Shown piece after piece: positions 26,487-34,711 of a DNA stretch of 64,000 nt; the stretch's first letter is position 1, and each line of letters opens with the position of its first letter. This stretch comes from Microbacterium sp. EST19A (GTDB taxonomy: Bacteria > Actinomycetota > Actinomycetes > Actinomycetales > Microbacteriaceae): assembly GCF_019969685.1 (NCBI RefSeq), contig NZ_JAHXYZ010000002.1, positions 806,001 to 870,000 of the forward strand. Direction: 5' to 3'. A program made the position numbers and the translations under genes. The notes under the pieces are model-generated. The model saw only the letters and a list, made by a program, of their open reading frames with translations, searched no databases and was not told the origin of the DNA.

Positions 26487-26587
26487 CCGGCGTTCCTGCG
26501 CCGGTGCCTGAAAAAGAGGCACGAAGCACCCCGCGCACCGGCGAGGGCGAGACACATACGGATCCGCAGTTCTCCGTCCCTGTCTCG
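26487..26587 (+). promoter_or_regulatory. Structured 5' leader of the ThDP-enzyme gene, with competing stems
   Basis: Three features are directly visible. CCGGCG (26487-26492) can pair with CGCCGG (26499-26504), and GTGCCT (26504-26509) with AGGCAC (26517-26522). But CGCCGGTGC (26499-26507) is also a perfect 9-base complement of GCACCGGCG (26535-26543), which excludes both. A last stem, CGAGACA (26548-26554) with TGTCTCG (26581-26587), ends 12 nt before the ATG and could cover or expose the start region. This arrangement resembles a riboswitch or attenuator. I do not recognise a known class; it does not match the TPP riboswitch. Confidence 0.5.
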
Positions 26588-26599
26588 AAAGGCATTTCC

Positions 26600-28246
26600 A
26601 TGCCCACCGTGTCCGCGCACGTCGCCCTCACCCTCGCCCAGCACATCGACGCCGTCTTCGGCGTGATGGGCAACGGCAACGCCTACTTCCTCGACGCGAT
26701 CGAGACCCAGACGGATGCCGTGTTCACGGCCGTCCGCCACGAGCAGGGCGCCGTCGTCGCCGCCGACGCGCACTTCCGGGCATCCGGGCGCATCGCCGCC
26801 GGAACCTCCACCTACGGCGCCGGCTTCACGAACACCCTGACCGCGCTCGCCGAGGCCGTGCAGGCGCATGTGCCGCTCGTGCTCGTCGTCGGCGACGAGC
26901 CCACGTCGGGCCGCCGTCCGTGGGGCGTCGATCAGATCGCTCTCGCCTCCGCCGTCGGAGCCCGCACGTACACGGTCGGGCGAGCGGATGCCGCGGCCAC
27001 CACCGTCATCGCGATCGAGCATGCGCTCACCTATCGCCTGCCCGTCGTGCTCGCGATCCCCTATGACGTCGCCGCCCTCGACGCAGGTGCCGTGCCGGAA
27101 GCGCCGTCACCGCGTCTTCCCGCGCCGCTCGCGCCGAAGGGCGAGTTCGCGGAGGGGATGCTCGACGAGATCGCGGCCGCGCTGCGCGGAGCAGAGCGCC
27201 CGCTCCTGCTCGCCGGTCGCGGAGCGTGGCTGGCCGGCGCGAGCCGGGCGCTGGGCGAACTCGCCGAGCTGACCGGCGCCCTCACCGCGTCGTCGGCGCT
27301 CGGTCGCGGCGTCTTCCCCGACACCCGTTACGACCTCGGCGTGACCGGCGGCTTCGGGGCCGACGGAGCGATGGAGCTCGTCCGCACGGCCGATGTCGCC
27401 GTCGTCTTCGGAGCCTCGCTCAACCAGTTCACGATGCGCTTCGGCGAGCTGTTCGCGCCAGGGACGCGCGTCTTCCAGGTCGACATCGCGCCCGCGGCCA
27501 CCCACGCGCATGTCGGAGGGTTCGTGCGCGCCGATGCCCGGCTCGTCGCCGAGCAGCTCGTCGAACGGGTCGGGTCGACGACCACCGGGCCGTGGCGCGA
27601 GAGCGTCGACGTGGCATCCGCCCGCGCCTACGATGCCGGCGACGAACTCGCGGCCGACGGTCGGCTCGACCCGCGGTCGGCCGCGCGCCGCATCGCGGAG
27701 CTGCTGCCAGAGGACCGGGTCGTCGTCTCCGACGGCGGGCACTTCATCGGCTGGGCGAACATGTACTGGCCGGTCGCCGCGCCGGACCGCATGATGATGA
27801 TCGGCACCGCGTTCCAGTCGATCGGTCAGGGCTGGCCGAGCGTCGTCGGAGCCGCTCTGGCCCGCCGCGACTCGACGATCGTGCTGACCTCGGGCGACGG
27901 CGGCGGACTCATGGCGATCGCCGATCTCGAGTCGGCCGTCCGCGCCGCAGCCGGTCGCGGCATGGCCGTCATCTGGAACGACGCCGCCTACGGCGCCGAG
28001 GTGAACCTCTACGGACTCAAGGGCCTGGCCGAGGGTCCGATGCGCATCCCCGAGGTCGACTTCGCCGCCTTCGGTGCCGCGGTCGGCGCAGAGGGCGTCG
28101 TGGTCCGCACGCTCGCGGACCTCGATCGTCTAGCGACCTGGGCGGAGGAGGATGCCGCGACCCGCCGTTTCCTGCTGCTCGACCTCCGCATCTCGGGTGA
28201 CGTCATCGCCCCGTACCAGCAGGAGATCATCCGCGTGAACTCCTGA
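26600..28246 (+). CDS. Thiamine diphosphate-dependent enzyme of the acetolactate synthase/decarboxylase family
   Basis: 548 residues from ATG 26600 with GAAAGG upstream. N-terminal Pyr domain with catalytic Glu in AVRHEQGAVVAADAHFR; a central domain (GAERPLLLAGRGAWLAGA and FGASLNQFTMRFGE); C-terminal ThDP-binding motif GDGGGLMAIADLESA...IWNDAAYG. FAD-binding residues of true acetolactate synthase are not obvious, and no small subunit gene is nearby, so an aldehyde-forming or ligating decarboxylase is as likely. A GTG at 26504 in the same frame would extend it but lies in the leader. Divergent from the ATP-grasp operon. Confidence 0.82.
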   Translation: MPTVSAHVALTLAQHIDAVFGVMGNGNAYFLDAIETQTDAVFTAVRHEQGAVVAADAHFRASGRIAAGTSTYGAGFTNTLTALAEAVQAHVPLVLVVGDEPTSGRRPWGVDQIALASAVGARTYTVGRADAAATTVIAIEHALTYRLPVVLAIPYDVAALDAGAVPEAPSPRLPAPLAPKGEFAEGMLDEIAAALRGAERPLLLAGRGAWLAGASRALGELAELTGALTASSALGRGVFPDTRYDLGVTGGFGADGAMELVRTADVAVVFGASLNQFTMRFGELFAPGTRVFQVDIAPAATHAHVGGFVRADARLVAEQLVERVGSTTTGPWRESVDVASARAYDAGDELAADGRLDPRSAARRIAELLPEDRVVVSDGGHFIGWANMYWPVAAPDRMMMIGTAFQSIGQGWPSVVGAALARRDSTIVLTSGDGGGLMAIADLESAVRAAAGRGMAVIWNDAAYGAEVNLYGLKGLAEGPMRIPEVDFAAFGAAVGAEGVVVRTLADLDRLATWAEEDAATRRFLLLDLRISGDVIAPYQQEIIRVNS

Positions 28247-28247
28247 C

Positions 28248-28308
28248 GCTCCCGTGGCAGTCGTGGCGGGTGAAACGGTCCGACACCCACCACGACTGCG
28301 ACGGGAAC
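28248..28308. terminator. Bidirectional terminator-like hairpin, second copy of repeated family
   Basis: Bases 28248-28272 and 28284-28308 form a 25 bp stem with three imperfect positions and an 11-nt loop. The first 14 bases, GCTCCCGTGGCAGT, match the hairpin at 20077; the inner parts differ. It lies between convergent genes (ThDP enzyme and nuclease family), so it likely ends transcription from both sides. Confidence 0.78.
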
Positions 28309-28316
28309 GCGGAAGG

Positions 28317-30209
28317 CTAGACCCGACGTCGACGGCGAAGCATGACGAGGGCGGAGCCTGCGACGAGGAGCAGCACGGATCCGAGCAGGAACGGCGTGCT
28401 GTCTGCGCCGGTGTTCGCGAGAGCGTCACCGGACCCCGCGCCGGGTGCGGTCGCGCCTCCCCCGGGCTGCCCGCCCGGCTGGCCTCCGCCCGGAGCCGCT
28501 GTCACGGTGATCGCCGCGCTCGTCTCCGCTCCGGCGGGGTCGATCACGACGATGCTGTGCGCGCCGGGCGCGGTGCCCGCGGGGATCGTCGCGGCGAGTC
28601 GGAAGGCGCCGCTCCCGTCCGTCGTCGCCGTGCCGAGCGTCACCGGGGTGGATCGCAGTTCGACGCGCAGTTCGGCATCCGCTGCGAAGTCCGTACCTGT
28701 GATCGTGAGTTCGCCGCCCGCGAGCACGGTCGTCGCTCCGAGTCCGATCGTGGCCTCGGGTTCCGGCTCGGGCGATGCGCAGGCGTCGTCGCAGATCGAG
28801 AAGTTCGCCAGCACGGCCTTGTGGTCCGACGGCCACACGGCGTCGGGGGTGAAGATCTCGTCGGCGCTGTCGTCGACCACGCGCTCGTTGCGCACGATCG
28901 TCGACTGCGGCCCGACGATGGTCGAGCCGTCGATGGACAGCCGCGCATCCGGCGTCGCGAAGATGTAGTCGATCCGGTCGCGCTCGTCGGCCTCTGGCGC
29001 CCAGGTCAAAGATGACGTCGGGAACAGCGGGTTGTCCGACGGCCACGTGACACCAGGGTTCGCGGCGGGGTCGGGATGCACGGTGCGGAACGCGTCGACG
29101 AGTCCGCCGTCGAGCAGCGTCTGCGTGGTCTGCCACGGGACGACGACCCCGTTGTGGTCGAAGAGGTCGGCGGTCGCCGCGGTCCAGTCCTGCGAGGGCG
29201 GCTCGTTGAAATCGCCGCCGACGACCGCGATGCGTCCGGCAGTCCTTTCAGCGTCGATGTCCGCCACGAGTTCGGCTGCGGCATCCGGTCGACCGGACTG
29301 CGCGTTGGCGGCGAGGATCTGCTCGACGTCGGTCACCGGTGCGTCGAGCTTGTCCCAGGTGTCCCAGCCGTCCGGCCAGTCTCCGTGGATCTCTCCCCCG
29401 TATCCGCGGGGCAGGTAGGTCGTGTACCAGCGGTATTCCAGGTGGCCTCCGTAGACGACGACCTCGGTGCCGTTGACGTCGATGACCGCCTTCGACCACC
29501 AGCGCCCCACCGTGTCGGTCGACACGATCGGGTAGCGCGAGACGATCCCCGTGTCGGTCGCCGTGAGGTGGTCGTAGCCGAGCAGCGCCCCGACCTGGGA
29601 GGGCACGTCCCCGACCTCGGGGAGGAACGTCACATCCGCATCGGTCTGCTCGATGATGTCGGCGATCTGCTGCGCACCGTCGGCCACCTGCGTGCCACCG
29701 TGCCAGACGTTGAAGGTGAGCACGTTGAGCTCGCTCACGCCGTCGACCGCGGGCTTCGGCTCGGCGGGCGGATGCGGCGGCTCGGTCGCCGCCTCGGTGA
29801 CGGTCAGGTCGATCGGACCGGCGAGGATGCCGTAGCCGTCGTCTTCGAGCAGGTAGATGTCGTACTCGCCCGCGCCCATCGACGCCGTGTTGCGCGTCCA
29901 GCCGTCGCGGGATGACGGGCCCCAGGTGAGGTCTCCGCTCGCCTCGGGCACGTACCGCCAGTCGAGCGACGCGGGGCCTCCCGGGGTCGCGCCGTCGCGG
30001 TAGATGCCGACCCAGTTCCGGTCGTGCACGGACTCCCCCGCGTCGAACGAGATCGTGACCGCCTCGTCGGTGCGGATGCTCGGCGCGTCGACCGACAGCG
30101 AGGAGTCTGCGGCGTGCGCGGCGGGCGCGACCAGGACGCTCGCGAAGACAAAGCCGGCACCGAGGAGCGCGAGCAGCGTCCTCCTCGATCGAGGGGTACG
30201 GGGAGTCAT
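28317..30209 (-). CDS. Secreted, sortase-anchored endonuclease/exonuclease/phosphatase family protein
   Basis: 630 residues. Sec signal peptide ending APAAHAAD. A beta-sandwich domain (about residues 35-130) is followed by the EEP catalytic domain: LNVLTFNVWHGG, TFLPEVGD, GGHLEYRW, GGDFNEPPSQDW and WPSDHKAVLANF supply the expected Asn, Glu, His and Asp residues. An Ig-like domain (about 490-580), a GQPGGQPGG spacer and LANTG, a hydrophobic stretch and RRRRRV follow, matching a class E type sortase signal. The substrate could be nucleic acid, lipid or sugar phosphate. ATG at 30209; the longer frame to 30272 lacks a signal peptide. Confidence 0.88.
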   Translation of the reverse strand: MTPRTPRSRRTLLALLGAGFVFASVLVAPAAHAADSSLSVDAPSIRTDEAVTISFDAGESVHDRNWVGIYRDGATPGGPASLDWRYVPEASGDLTWGPSSRDGWTRNTASMGAGEYDIYLLEDDGYGILAGPIDLTVTEAATEPPHPPAEPKPAVDGVSELNVLTFNVWHGGTQVADGAQQIADIIEQTDADVTFLPEVGDVPSQVGALLGYDHLTATDTGIVSRYPIVSTDTVGRWWSKAVIDVNGTEVVVYGGHLEYRWYTTYLPRGYGGEIHGDWPDGWDTWDKLDAPVTDVEQILAANAQSGRPDAAAELVADIDAERTAGRIAVVGGDFNEPPSQDWTAATADLFDHNGVVVPWQTTQTLLDGGLVDAFRTVHPDPAANPGVTWPSDNPLFPTSSLTWAPEADERDRIDYIFATPDARLSIDGSTIVGPQSTIVRNERVVDDSADEIFTPDAVWPSDHKAVLANFSICDDACASPEPEPEATIGLGATTVLAGGELTITGTDFAADAELRVELRSTPVTLGTATTDGSGAFRLAATIPAGTAPGAHSIVVIDPAGAETSAAITVTAAPGGGQPGGQPGGGATAPGAGSGDALANTGADSTPFLLGSVLLLVAGSALVMLRRRRRV

Positions 30210-30518
30210 TGCGGGGAAGTCCTTTCGGCGCCGGTTCGTCGAGACGATAGGGGCGCCGAATGGCCGGATCATGACGGCCGGGTGAACGGGCGAGCGGATG
30301 CCGTCGCGGCTGGTGGTTACGAGATGGATTCAGGAGCGGTGCAGGGAGCTTCTCGTCGGTCGCAGTGGCGGGATCGCCGTGAGGGTGCGGGAGTGTGAGC
30401 GCTTGGCCGTGAGGAGGCTTCTGGGGAGGATTGGTGAGTGTTGCTAGCACTCCGGAATATTGCTCTGATCTGGGTTATTCGAGGTGGAAATGTCGGTGGC
30501 CCCGGGTTGGATGGGGGT
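30210..30518. other. Intergenic region between the wall-anchored EEP gene and the DUF222/HNH gene
   Basis: About 310 bp with divergent genes on both sides, so both promoters should lie here. An AT-richer stretch at about 30425-30500 (TTGGTGAGTGTTGCTAGCAC, later GGAATATTGCTCTGATCTGG) is the best candidate for the + strand promoter. No convincing RNA, repeat or ORF was seen. Confidence 0.4.
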
Positions 30519-32045
30519 ATGGACAACACCACGGAGCATCTCGAGCAGGTCAGCGGCCACCTGCGCGCGATGCTTCGTGCGGACGCGCTGCGGGTGTTGC
30601 CGGATGCCGAGAAGATGGACTTTCTCCGCGCCGTGGGCGAGGCGCAGCGGATGCTCGACGCCGCGGTCGTGGAGACGATCGCGGCCACGGATGCCGGGTT
30701 CGCGGGGTCGTTCGGGTGCCGATCGATGAACGAGCTGCTGCAGCGGGTGCTGCGCACCGATGCGGCCGGTGCGGGACGGGTGGTGCGCGCCGCGAGCGTC
30801 GTGCACCGGCAGACCGAACTCACCACCGGGGCACCGTTACCGGCGTTGTGGCCACAGCTGCGGGACGCGCTCCTCGACGGGGTCGTCGGGGTCGCGGGGT
30901 TGTTGGCGGCGACGGGACCGGTGGATCGGGCCGGTCGGCGGATCAGCCCCGAGGACCGTTTACGGGCGGACGAGGTTCTGGCCGGGTTCGCCCGGGGGCT
31001 GATCGCCGTCGACCACGAAGCGGATGCTGATGCTGATGCTGATGTCGCTGATCAGGACACGGCGCCGCCGGCGACGCCCGAGGATCTGCGGGTCCGGGCG
31101 CAGCTGATCGTCGCGTACCTCGACCCCGACGGTGCCGAACCCGCGGAAGACATCGCCCAACGAGGGCGCGGTGTGACCCTCGGAAGGGCGAAGAACGGAC
31201 TCATTCCCCTGCGCGGTGACCTGCTCCCCGAAGTGGCCGGACAGTTGCGGCGCATCTGGGACGCCTACCTGAACCCCAAAGTCGACGGGCCACCCCTCCC
31301 CGGCGTGCACTTCCGCCCCTCCGACGGGCCCGACCCCGGCGACGCGTTCTCGCCGGTCGCCGATGGCGATGCCGATGCCGATGCCGATGCCGATGCCGAT
31401 GTCGACACCGACACCGGCACGCTGCCGGCCGGGGATGCGACCGGGTTGGTCGATACCCGCACCCGGGCGCAGAAGCAGCACGATGCCCTCGCCGCGGCCC
31501 TCGGGATCGCGGCCCGCCACGACGACATGCCCCGCCTGGGCGGTGCCGCCCCGACCCTCGTGGTCTCCGTCACCGCGGAAGAATACGCCACAGGCCGCGG
31601 GTGGGCGCACGTCGACGGGATCGACACCCCGGTCTCTATCGGCACCGCCCGTCACACGGCCTGCGGCGGAGGCGTGCAACGGGTGCTGTTCGACCCCGGA
31701 GGACGCATCATCGGCATCGGATCCACCGACCGCATCTTCACCATCCACCAACGCCGCGCCATCACCCACCGCGACCGGGAGTGCTTGATACCGGGTTGTC
31801 ACGTCCCCGCTTCCTGGTGCGAGATCCACCACGTCCACGAGCACTCCCGGGGCGGACCGACCCACACCGACAACGGCGCCACCCTGTGCTGGCACCACCA
31901 CCGCACCCTCGACACCTCCGGGTGGGAGATCCGCATGCACAACGGGATACCCCAAGTCCGCGGACCCGCCTGGTGGGACCCCCACCGACACTGGCGAACC
32001 CCACCCCACCTCCACACCGGCAGCCCACACCAGCGAGCTGGCTGA
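30519..32045 (+). CDS. DUF222 / HNH endonuclease protein (13E12-type)
   Basis: 508 residues from MDNTTEHL (GGGGG just upstream). The DUF222 helical region (about 20-330) has SMNELLQRVLRTDAAGAGR and the family segment RGDLLPEVAGQL. The C-terminal HNH nuclease reads CLIPGCHVPASWCEIHHV, HTDNGATLCWHHHRTLD with Cys and His ligands. Two Asp-Ala runs interrupt DUF222 and are coded by hexanucleotide repeats. Such genes are multicopy in Microbacteriaceae and mycobacteria and may move or recombine; no function is established. Alternative upstream start at 30438. No inverted terminal repeats or target duplication were seen. Confidence 0.9.
   Translation: MDNTTEHLEQVSGHLRAMLRADALRVLPDAEKMDFLRAVGEAQRMLDAAVVETIAATDAGFAGSFGCRSMNELLQRVLRTDAAGAGRVVRAASVVHRQTELTTGAPLPALWPQLRDALLDGVVGVAGLLAATGPVDRAGRRISPEDRLRADEVLAGFARGLIAVDHEADADADADVADQDTAPPATPEDLRVRAQLIVAYLDPDGAEPAEDIAQRGRGVTLGRAKNGLIPLRGDLLPEVAGQLRRIWDAYLNPKVDGPPLPGVHFRPSDGPDPGDAFSPVADGDADADADADADVDTDTGTLPAGDATGLVDTRTRAQKQHDALAAALGIAARHDDMPRLGGAAPTLVVSVTAEEYATGRGWAHVDGIDTPVSIGTARHTACGGGVQRVLFDPGGRIIGIGSTDRIFTIHQRRAITHRDRECLIPGCHVPASWCEIHHVHEHSRGGPTHTDNGATLCWHHHRTLDTSGWEIRMHNGIPQVRGPAWWDPHRHWRTPPHLHTGSPHQRAG
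31023..31046 (+). repeat. GATGCT hexamer repeats in the DUF222 gene
   Basis: Three GATGCT units plus a GATGTC encode an Asp-Ala run (ADADADADVAD) in the DUF222/HNH protein. The hexamer length keeps the frame; expansion or contraction only changes the number of Asp-Ala pairs. Confidence 0.8.
31362..31403 (+). repeat. GATGCC hexamer repeats in the DUF222 gene
   Basis: One GATGGC, five GATGCC and one GATGTC in tandem encode an Asp-Ala run of the DUF222/HNH protein. It is the second such run in the gene, about 320 bp after the first, and falls in a hydrophilic linker before the HNH domain. The unit is an extension of the GGATGC word that is common across the window. Confidence 0.85.
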
Positions 32046-32152
32046 GCGACAGCCGTCGGCGCGTCACCGCACCGACCGCGTCCCGCCACGCGCATCCGTG
32101 CGCTCTGCGCTGGGCGCGTGACGAGCCCGCCCCGCCACGACACCCCGTGGAC

Positions 32153-32530
32153 TCAGGCCGCGCCGTAGTCCGGGAGCTCCTGCAGGGTCCAGGTGTTGCC
32201 ATCGGGGTCGTCGAAGCTGACGAAGCGACCCCAGTCCAGGTCCTCGACGCCCCGCGCCTCGACTCCCACGCTCTGCAGATGAGCCAACGCCTCGTCGGCA
32301 TCGGGCACGACGACCTGGATCGTGTTCTGCTTCCCCGGCTCGAGGTCGATGCCGAGCCCGGTGCCGAACGCGATCGAGCAGGCCGAACCGGGCGGGGTCA
32401 TCTGCACGAAGCGCATGCCCTCGAACGGTGCCTGGTCATGATCGGCGTTGAAGCCGATCTTGACGTAGAAGTCCTTCGCCCGGTCGACATCCGACACCGG
32501 CACGAAGATGAGTTCGATCTTCCAGTCCAT
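32153..32530 (-). CDS. VOC-superfamily (glyoxalase/bleomycin resistance-like) protein
   Basis: 125 residues. Two paired beta-alpha-beta-beta-beta units: IELIFVPVSDVDRAKDFYVK at the start and DDPDGNTWTLQE at the end, which is the usual metal-site strand. AGGAGGAG lies 7 nt before the ATG. Members bind metals and small molecules or antibiotics; function here is unknown. It stands between the convergent DUF222/HNH gene and the flavoprotein gene upstream on the same strand. Confidence 0.8.
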   Translation of the reverse strand: MDWKIELIFVPVSDVDRAKDFYVKIGFNADHDQAPFEGMRFVQMTPPGSACSIAFGTGLGIDLEPGKQNTIQVVVPDADEALAHLQSVGVEARGVEDLDWGRFVSFDDPDGNTWTLQELPDYGAA

Positions 32531-32763
32531 CACGCACTCCTCCTGGCAGGCGCCGTCGCCCATCCGCGACCCACCGTACGACGCGCGATCGCACCGCGCC
32601 AGCACTTCGCGCAACTGCGGTGCCTGCGCGCTCCACATCGCGTCGGGCGGAGATCACGCCGTCGGGCTGAGAGATCCGCAACGAGCCTCCGCCCCACGCC
32701 GAGAACTCCTCCCGAAGGCGCGTCGACCACGATCGCTCGGCAGCCGCATCACGCCCCGAGCTC

Positions 32764-34635
32764 TCACTCCGCCGGAAGCAGCGCCCCCTCGAAGAACTCC
32801 GTCAGCTCTTCCACGCCGTCCAGCGGGAGGATGGCGGCGACGTACTGATCGGGGCGCACCACGATCACCACGCCATCGCGCGACAGCTCCCGCGCCTCGA
32901 AGATGTCGGTCTCCGTCCACTTCGAGGGGCCCGCGGCGTAGACCTTCTCCCAGTCGGTGAGCCCCAGGGGCCCGGTCTTCGGCTGGAACAGCTCCGGCAC
33001 CGTCGTGACCTCGAGCTCCTCGTACGGCTGCTGGTACACGGCCTTCACGTCGAAGACTGCGTCGACGTCGGCATCCGCCGGCGTGAACCGGGCGAACAGC
33101 GGCGCCGCGGCATCCGCCCATTCCGCCAGCGCCGCGCCCGTCCGGTCGCCGAACGCATACACGCGCCAGCGTCCGTCCGCGCGAGCGTGGTGACCGAGGT
33201 GCACGACGTTGCCGTCGCCGACCCGGATCACCTCGGCGGACTTGAACCGCTTGCCGAGCGGGTATCCGCCGGCCAGAGCCTGGTGCGCGTCCGAACCGGT
33301 GATCATCGACGAGGTGTACTGCGTCATGAACCCGGACGGGAACTCCGCCGTGGCGAGGTAGTACGTCGCCAGCTCGCCGGGATCGGAGATCTCCTCGGGC
33401 TTGCGCGCCATCAGCGACGACCACTCCCGGTCGAAGTCGATGAGCTGCTGGGCGACCGGACGCCGCTCGGCGCCGTACGTCGCGAGCAGCGCCTCGGGCG
33501 CGCGCCCGCTGAGCACGGATCCGAGCTTCCACCCGAGGTTGAAGCCGTCCTGCATCGACACGTTCATGCCCTGGCCGGCCTTGGCGCTGTGCGTGTGGCA
33601 GGCGTCACCCGTCAGGAAGACCCGAGGGGTGCGACCCGATTCGTCGACCACGTCATCGAATCCGTCGGTGACCCGATGCCCGACCTCGTACACGCTGTGC
33701 CACGCGACCTGCTTCACGTCGAGCGTGTACGGGTGCAGGATGTCGTTCGCCTTGCGGATGATCTCCTCGATCGGCGTCTGCCGCACTCGGTGGTCGTCGT
33801 CATCCGCGACCTCTCCGAGATCGATGTACATGCGCGACAGGTAGCCGCCCTCGCGCGGGATGTGCAGGATGTTCCCCGCCTGCGAGTTGATCGCGCACTT
33901 GGTGCGCCAGTCCGGGAAGTCGGTGTTCACCAGCACGTCCATGACACCCCACGCATGCGCGGCACTGCCGCCGACGTGCGTGCGGCCGATGGCCTGACGC
34001 ACGCCGCTGCGCGCCCCGTCGCAGCCCGCGACGTACTTCGCGCGGACGGTCTGCTCCTCGCCCGCTCGCTCCCCCGCCACGTGACGCACACGCACCTCGA
34101 CGGGATACTCGCCGTCGTCGTGCACCGTGAGCCCCACGAACTCGACGCCGTAGTCGGGCGTGATCCGGCCCGGACCCGTCGCGGCCGCCTCGGCGAAGTA
34201 GTCGAGCACGCGGGCCTGGTTCACGATCAGGTGCGGGAACTCGCAGATGTAGTAGGCGTAGTCCGCGGTGCGCGCGGTGCGGATGATCTCGCGGGGGTTC
34301 TCGGGGTTCGGGCTCCAGAAGTTCATCCACCCGATGTTGTACGCCTCGGCGACGATCCGCTCCGCGAACCCGAACGCCTGGAAGGTCTCGACGCTGCGCG
34401 GCTGGATGCCGTCGGCCTGGCCCAGCACGAGGCGTCCGTCGCGCTTCTCGATGAGGCGCGTCGAGATGCCGGGGTACTGCGACATCTGGGCGGCCAGCAG
34501 CATGCCGGCCGGGCCCGAACCGACGATCAGCACATCGATCTCGTCCGGCAGCGCGTCGGAGCGGTCCGCGCCGACCCCCGCCGCGTCCTGCACACGCGGA
34601 TCCCCGGAGACGTAGCCGTGGTGGTGGAACTGCAT
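32764..34635 (-). CDS. FAD-dependent aromatic hydroxylase (phenol 2-monooxygenase / 3-hydroxybenzoate 4-monooxygenase type)
   Basis: 623 residues. FAD-binding GxGxxG in VLIVGSGPAGMLLAAQM (about 36-52), the DG motif GCDGARSGVRQAIG, and GDACHTHSAKAGQGMNVSMQ, the second FAD motif. The C-terminal thioredoxin-like domain (from about 470) is that of phenol hydroxylase relatives. The flanking genes are for 3,4-dihydroxyphenylacetate breakdown, so it may hydroxylate 3- or 4-hydroxyphenylacetate to that catechol in place of HpaBC; a hydroxybenzoate substrate is the alternative. ATG at 34635 with AAAGGA upstream. Transcribed with or near the MFS gene upstream. Confidence 0.85.
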   Translation of the reverse strand: MQFHHHGYVSGDPRVQDAAGVGADRSDALPDEIDVLIVGSGPAGMLLAAQMSQYPGISTRLIEKRDGRLVLGQADGIQPRSVETFQAFGFAERIVAEAYNIGWMNFWSPNPENPREIIRTARTADYAYYICEFPHLIVNQARVLDYFAEAAATGPGRITPDYGVEFVGLTVHDDGEYPVEVRVRHVAGERAGEEQTVRAKYVAGCDGARSGVRQAIGRTHVGGSAAHAWGVMDVLVNTDFPDWRTKCAINSQAGNILHIPREGGYLSRMYIDLGEVADDDDHRVRQTPIEEIIRKANDILHPYTLDVKQVAWHSVYEVGHRVTDGFDDVVDESGRTPRVFLTGDACHTHSAKAGQGMNVSMQDGFNLGWKLGSVLSGRAPEALLATYGAERRPVAQQLIDFDREWSSLMARKPEEISDPGELATYYLATAEFPSGFMTQYTSSMITGSDAHQALAGGYPLGKRFKSAEVIRVGDGNVVHLGHHARADGRWRVYAFGDRTGAALAEWADAAAPLFARFTPADADVDAVFDVKAVYQQPYEELEVTTVPELFQPKTGPLGLTDWEKVYAAGPSKWTETDIFEARELSRDGVVIVVRPDQYVAAILPLDGVEELTEFFEGALLPAE

Positions 34636-34711
34636 CGTCGTCGATTCCTTTCGAGGGTCTTCTCATTCTGCGCTCTGCCGACCCGGGCGATACCCGGATC
34701 GGCAGAACGGG

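Noticed and set aside
26396..26599. TPP riboswitch before the ThDP enzyme
   Set aside because: The CTGAAAAAG segment only vaguely resembles the TPP core and the CTGAGA and ACCTGATC motifs are absent.
31023..31403. GATGCC/GATGCT runs as a CRISPR array
   Set aside because: Units are 6 bp without spacers and are part of a coding frame.
30519..32045. DUF222/HNH gene as an insertion sequence
   Set aside because: No terminal inverted repeats, transposase motif or target duplication at its edges.
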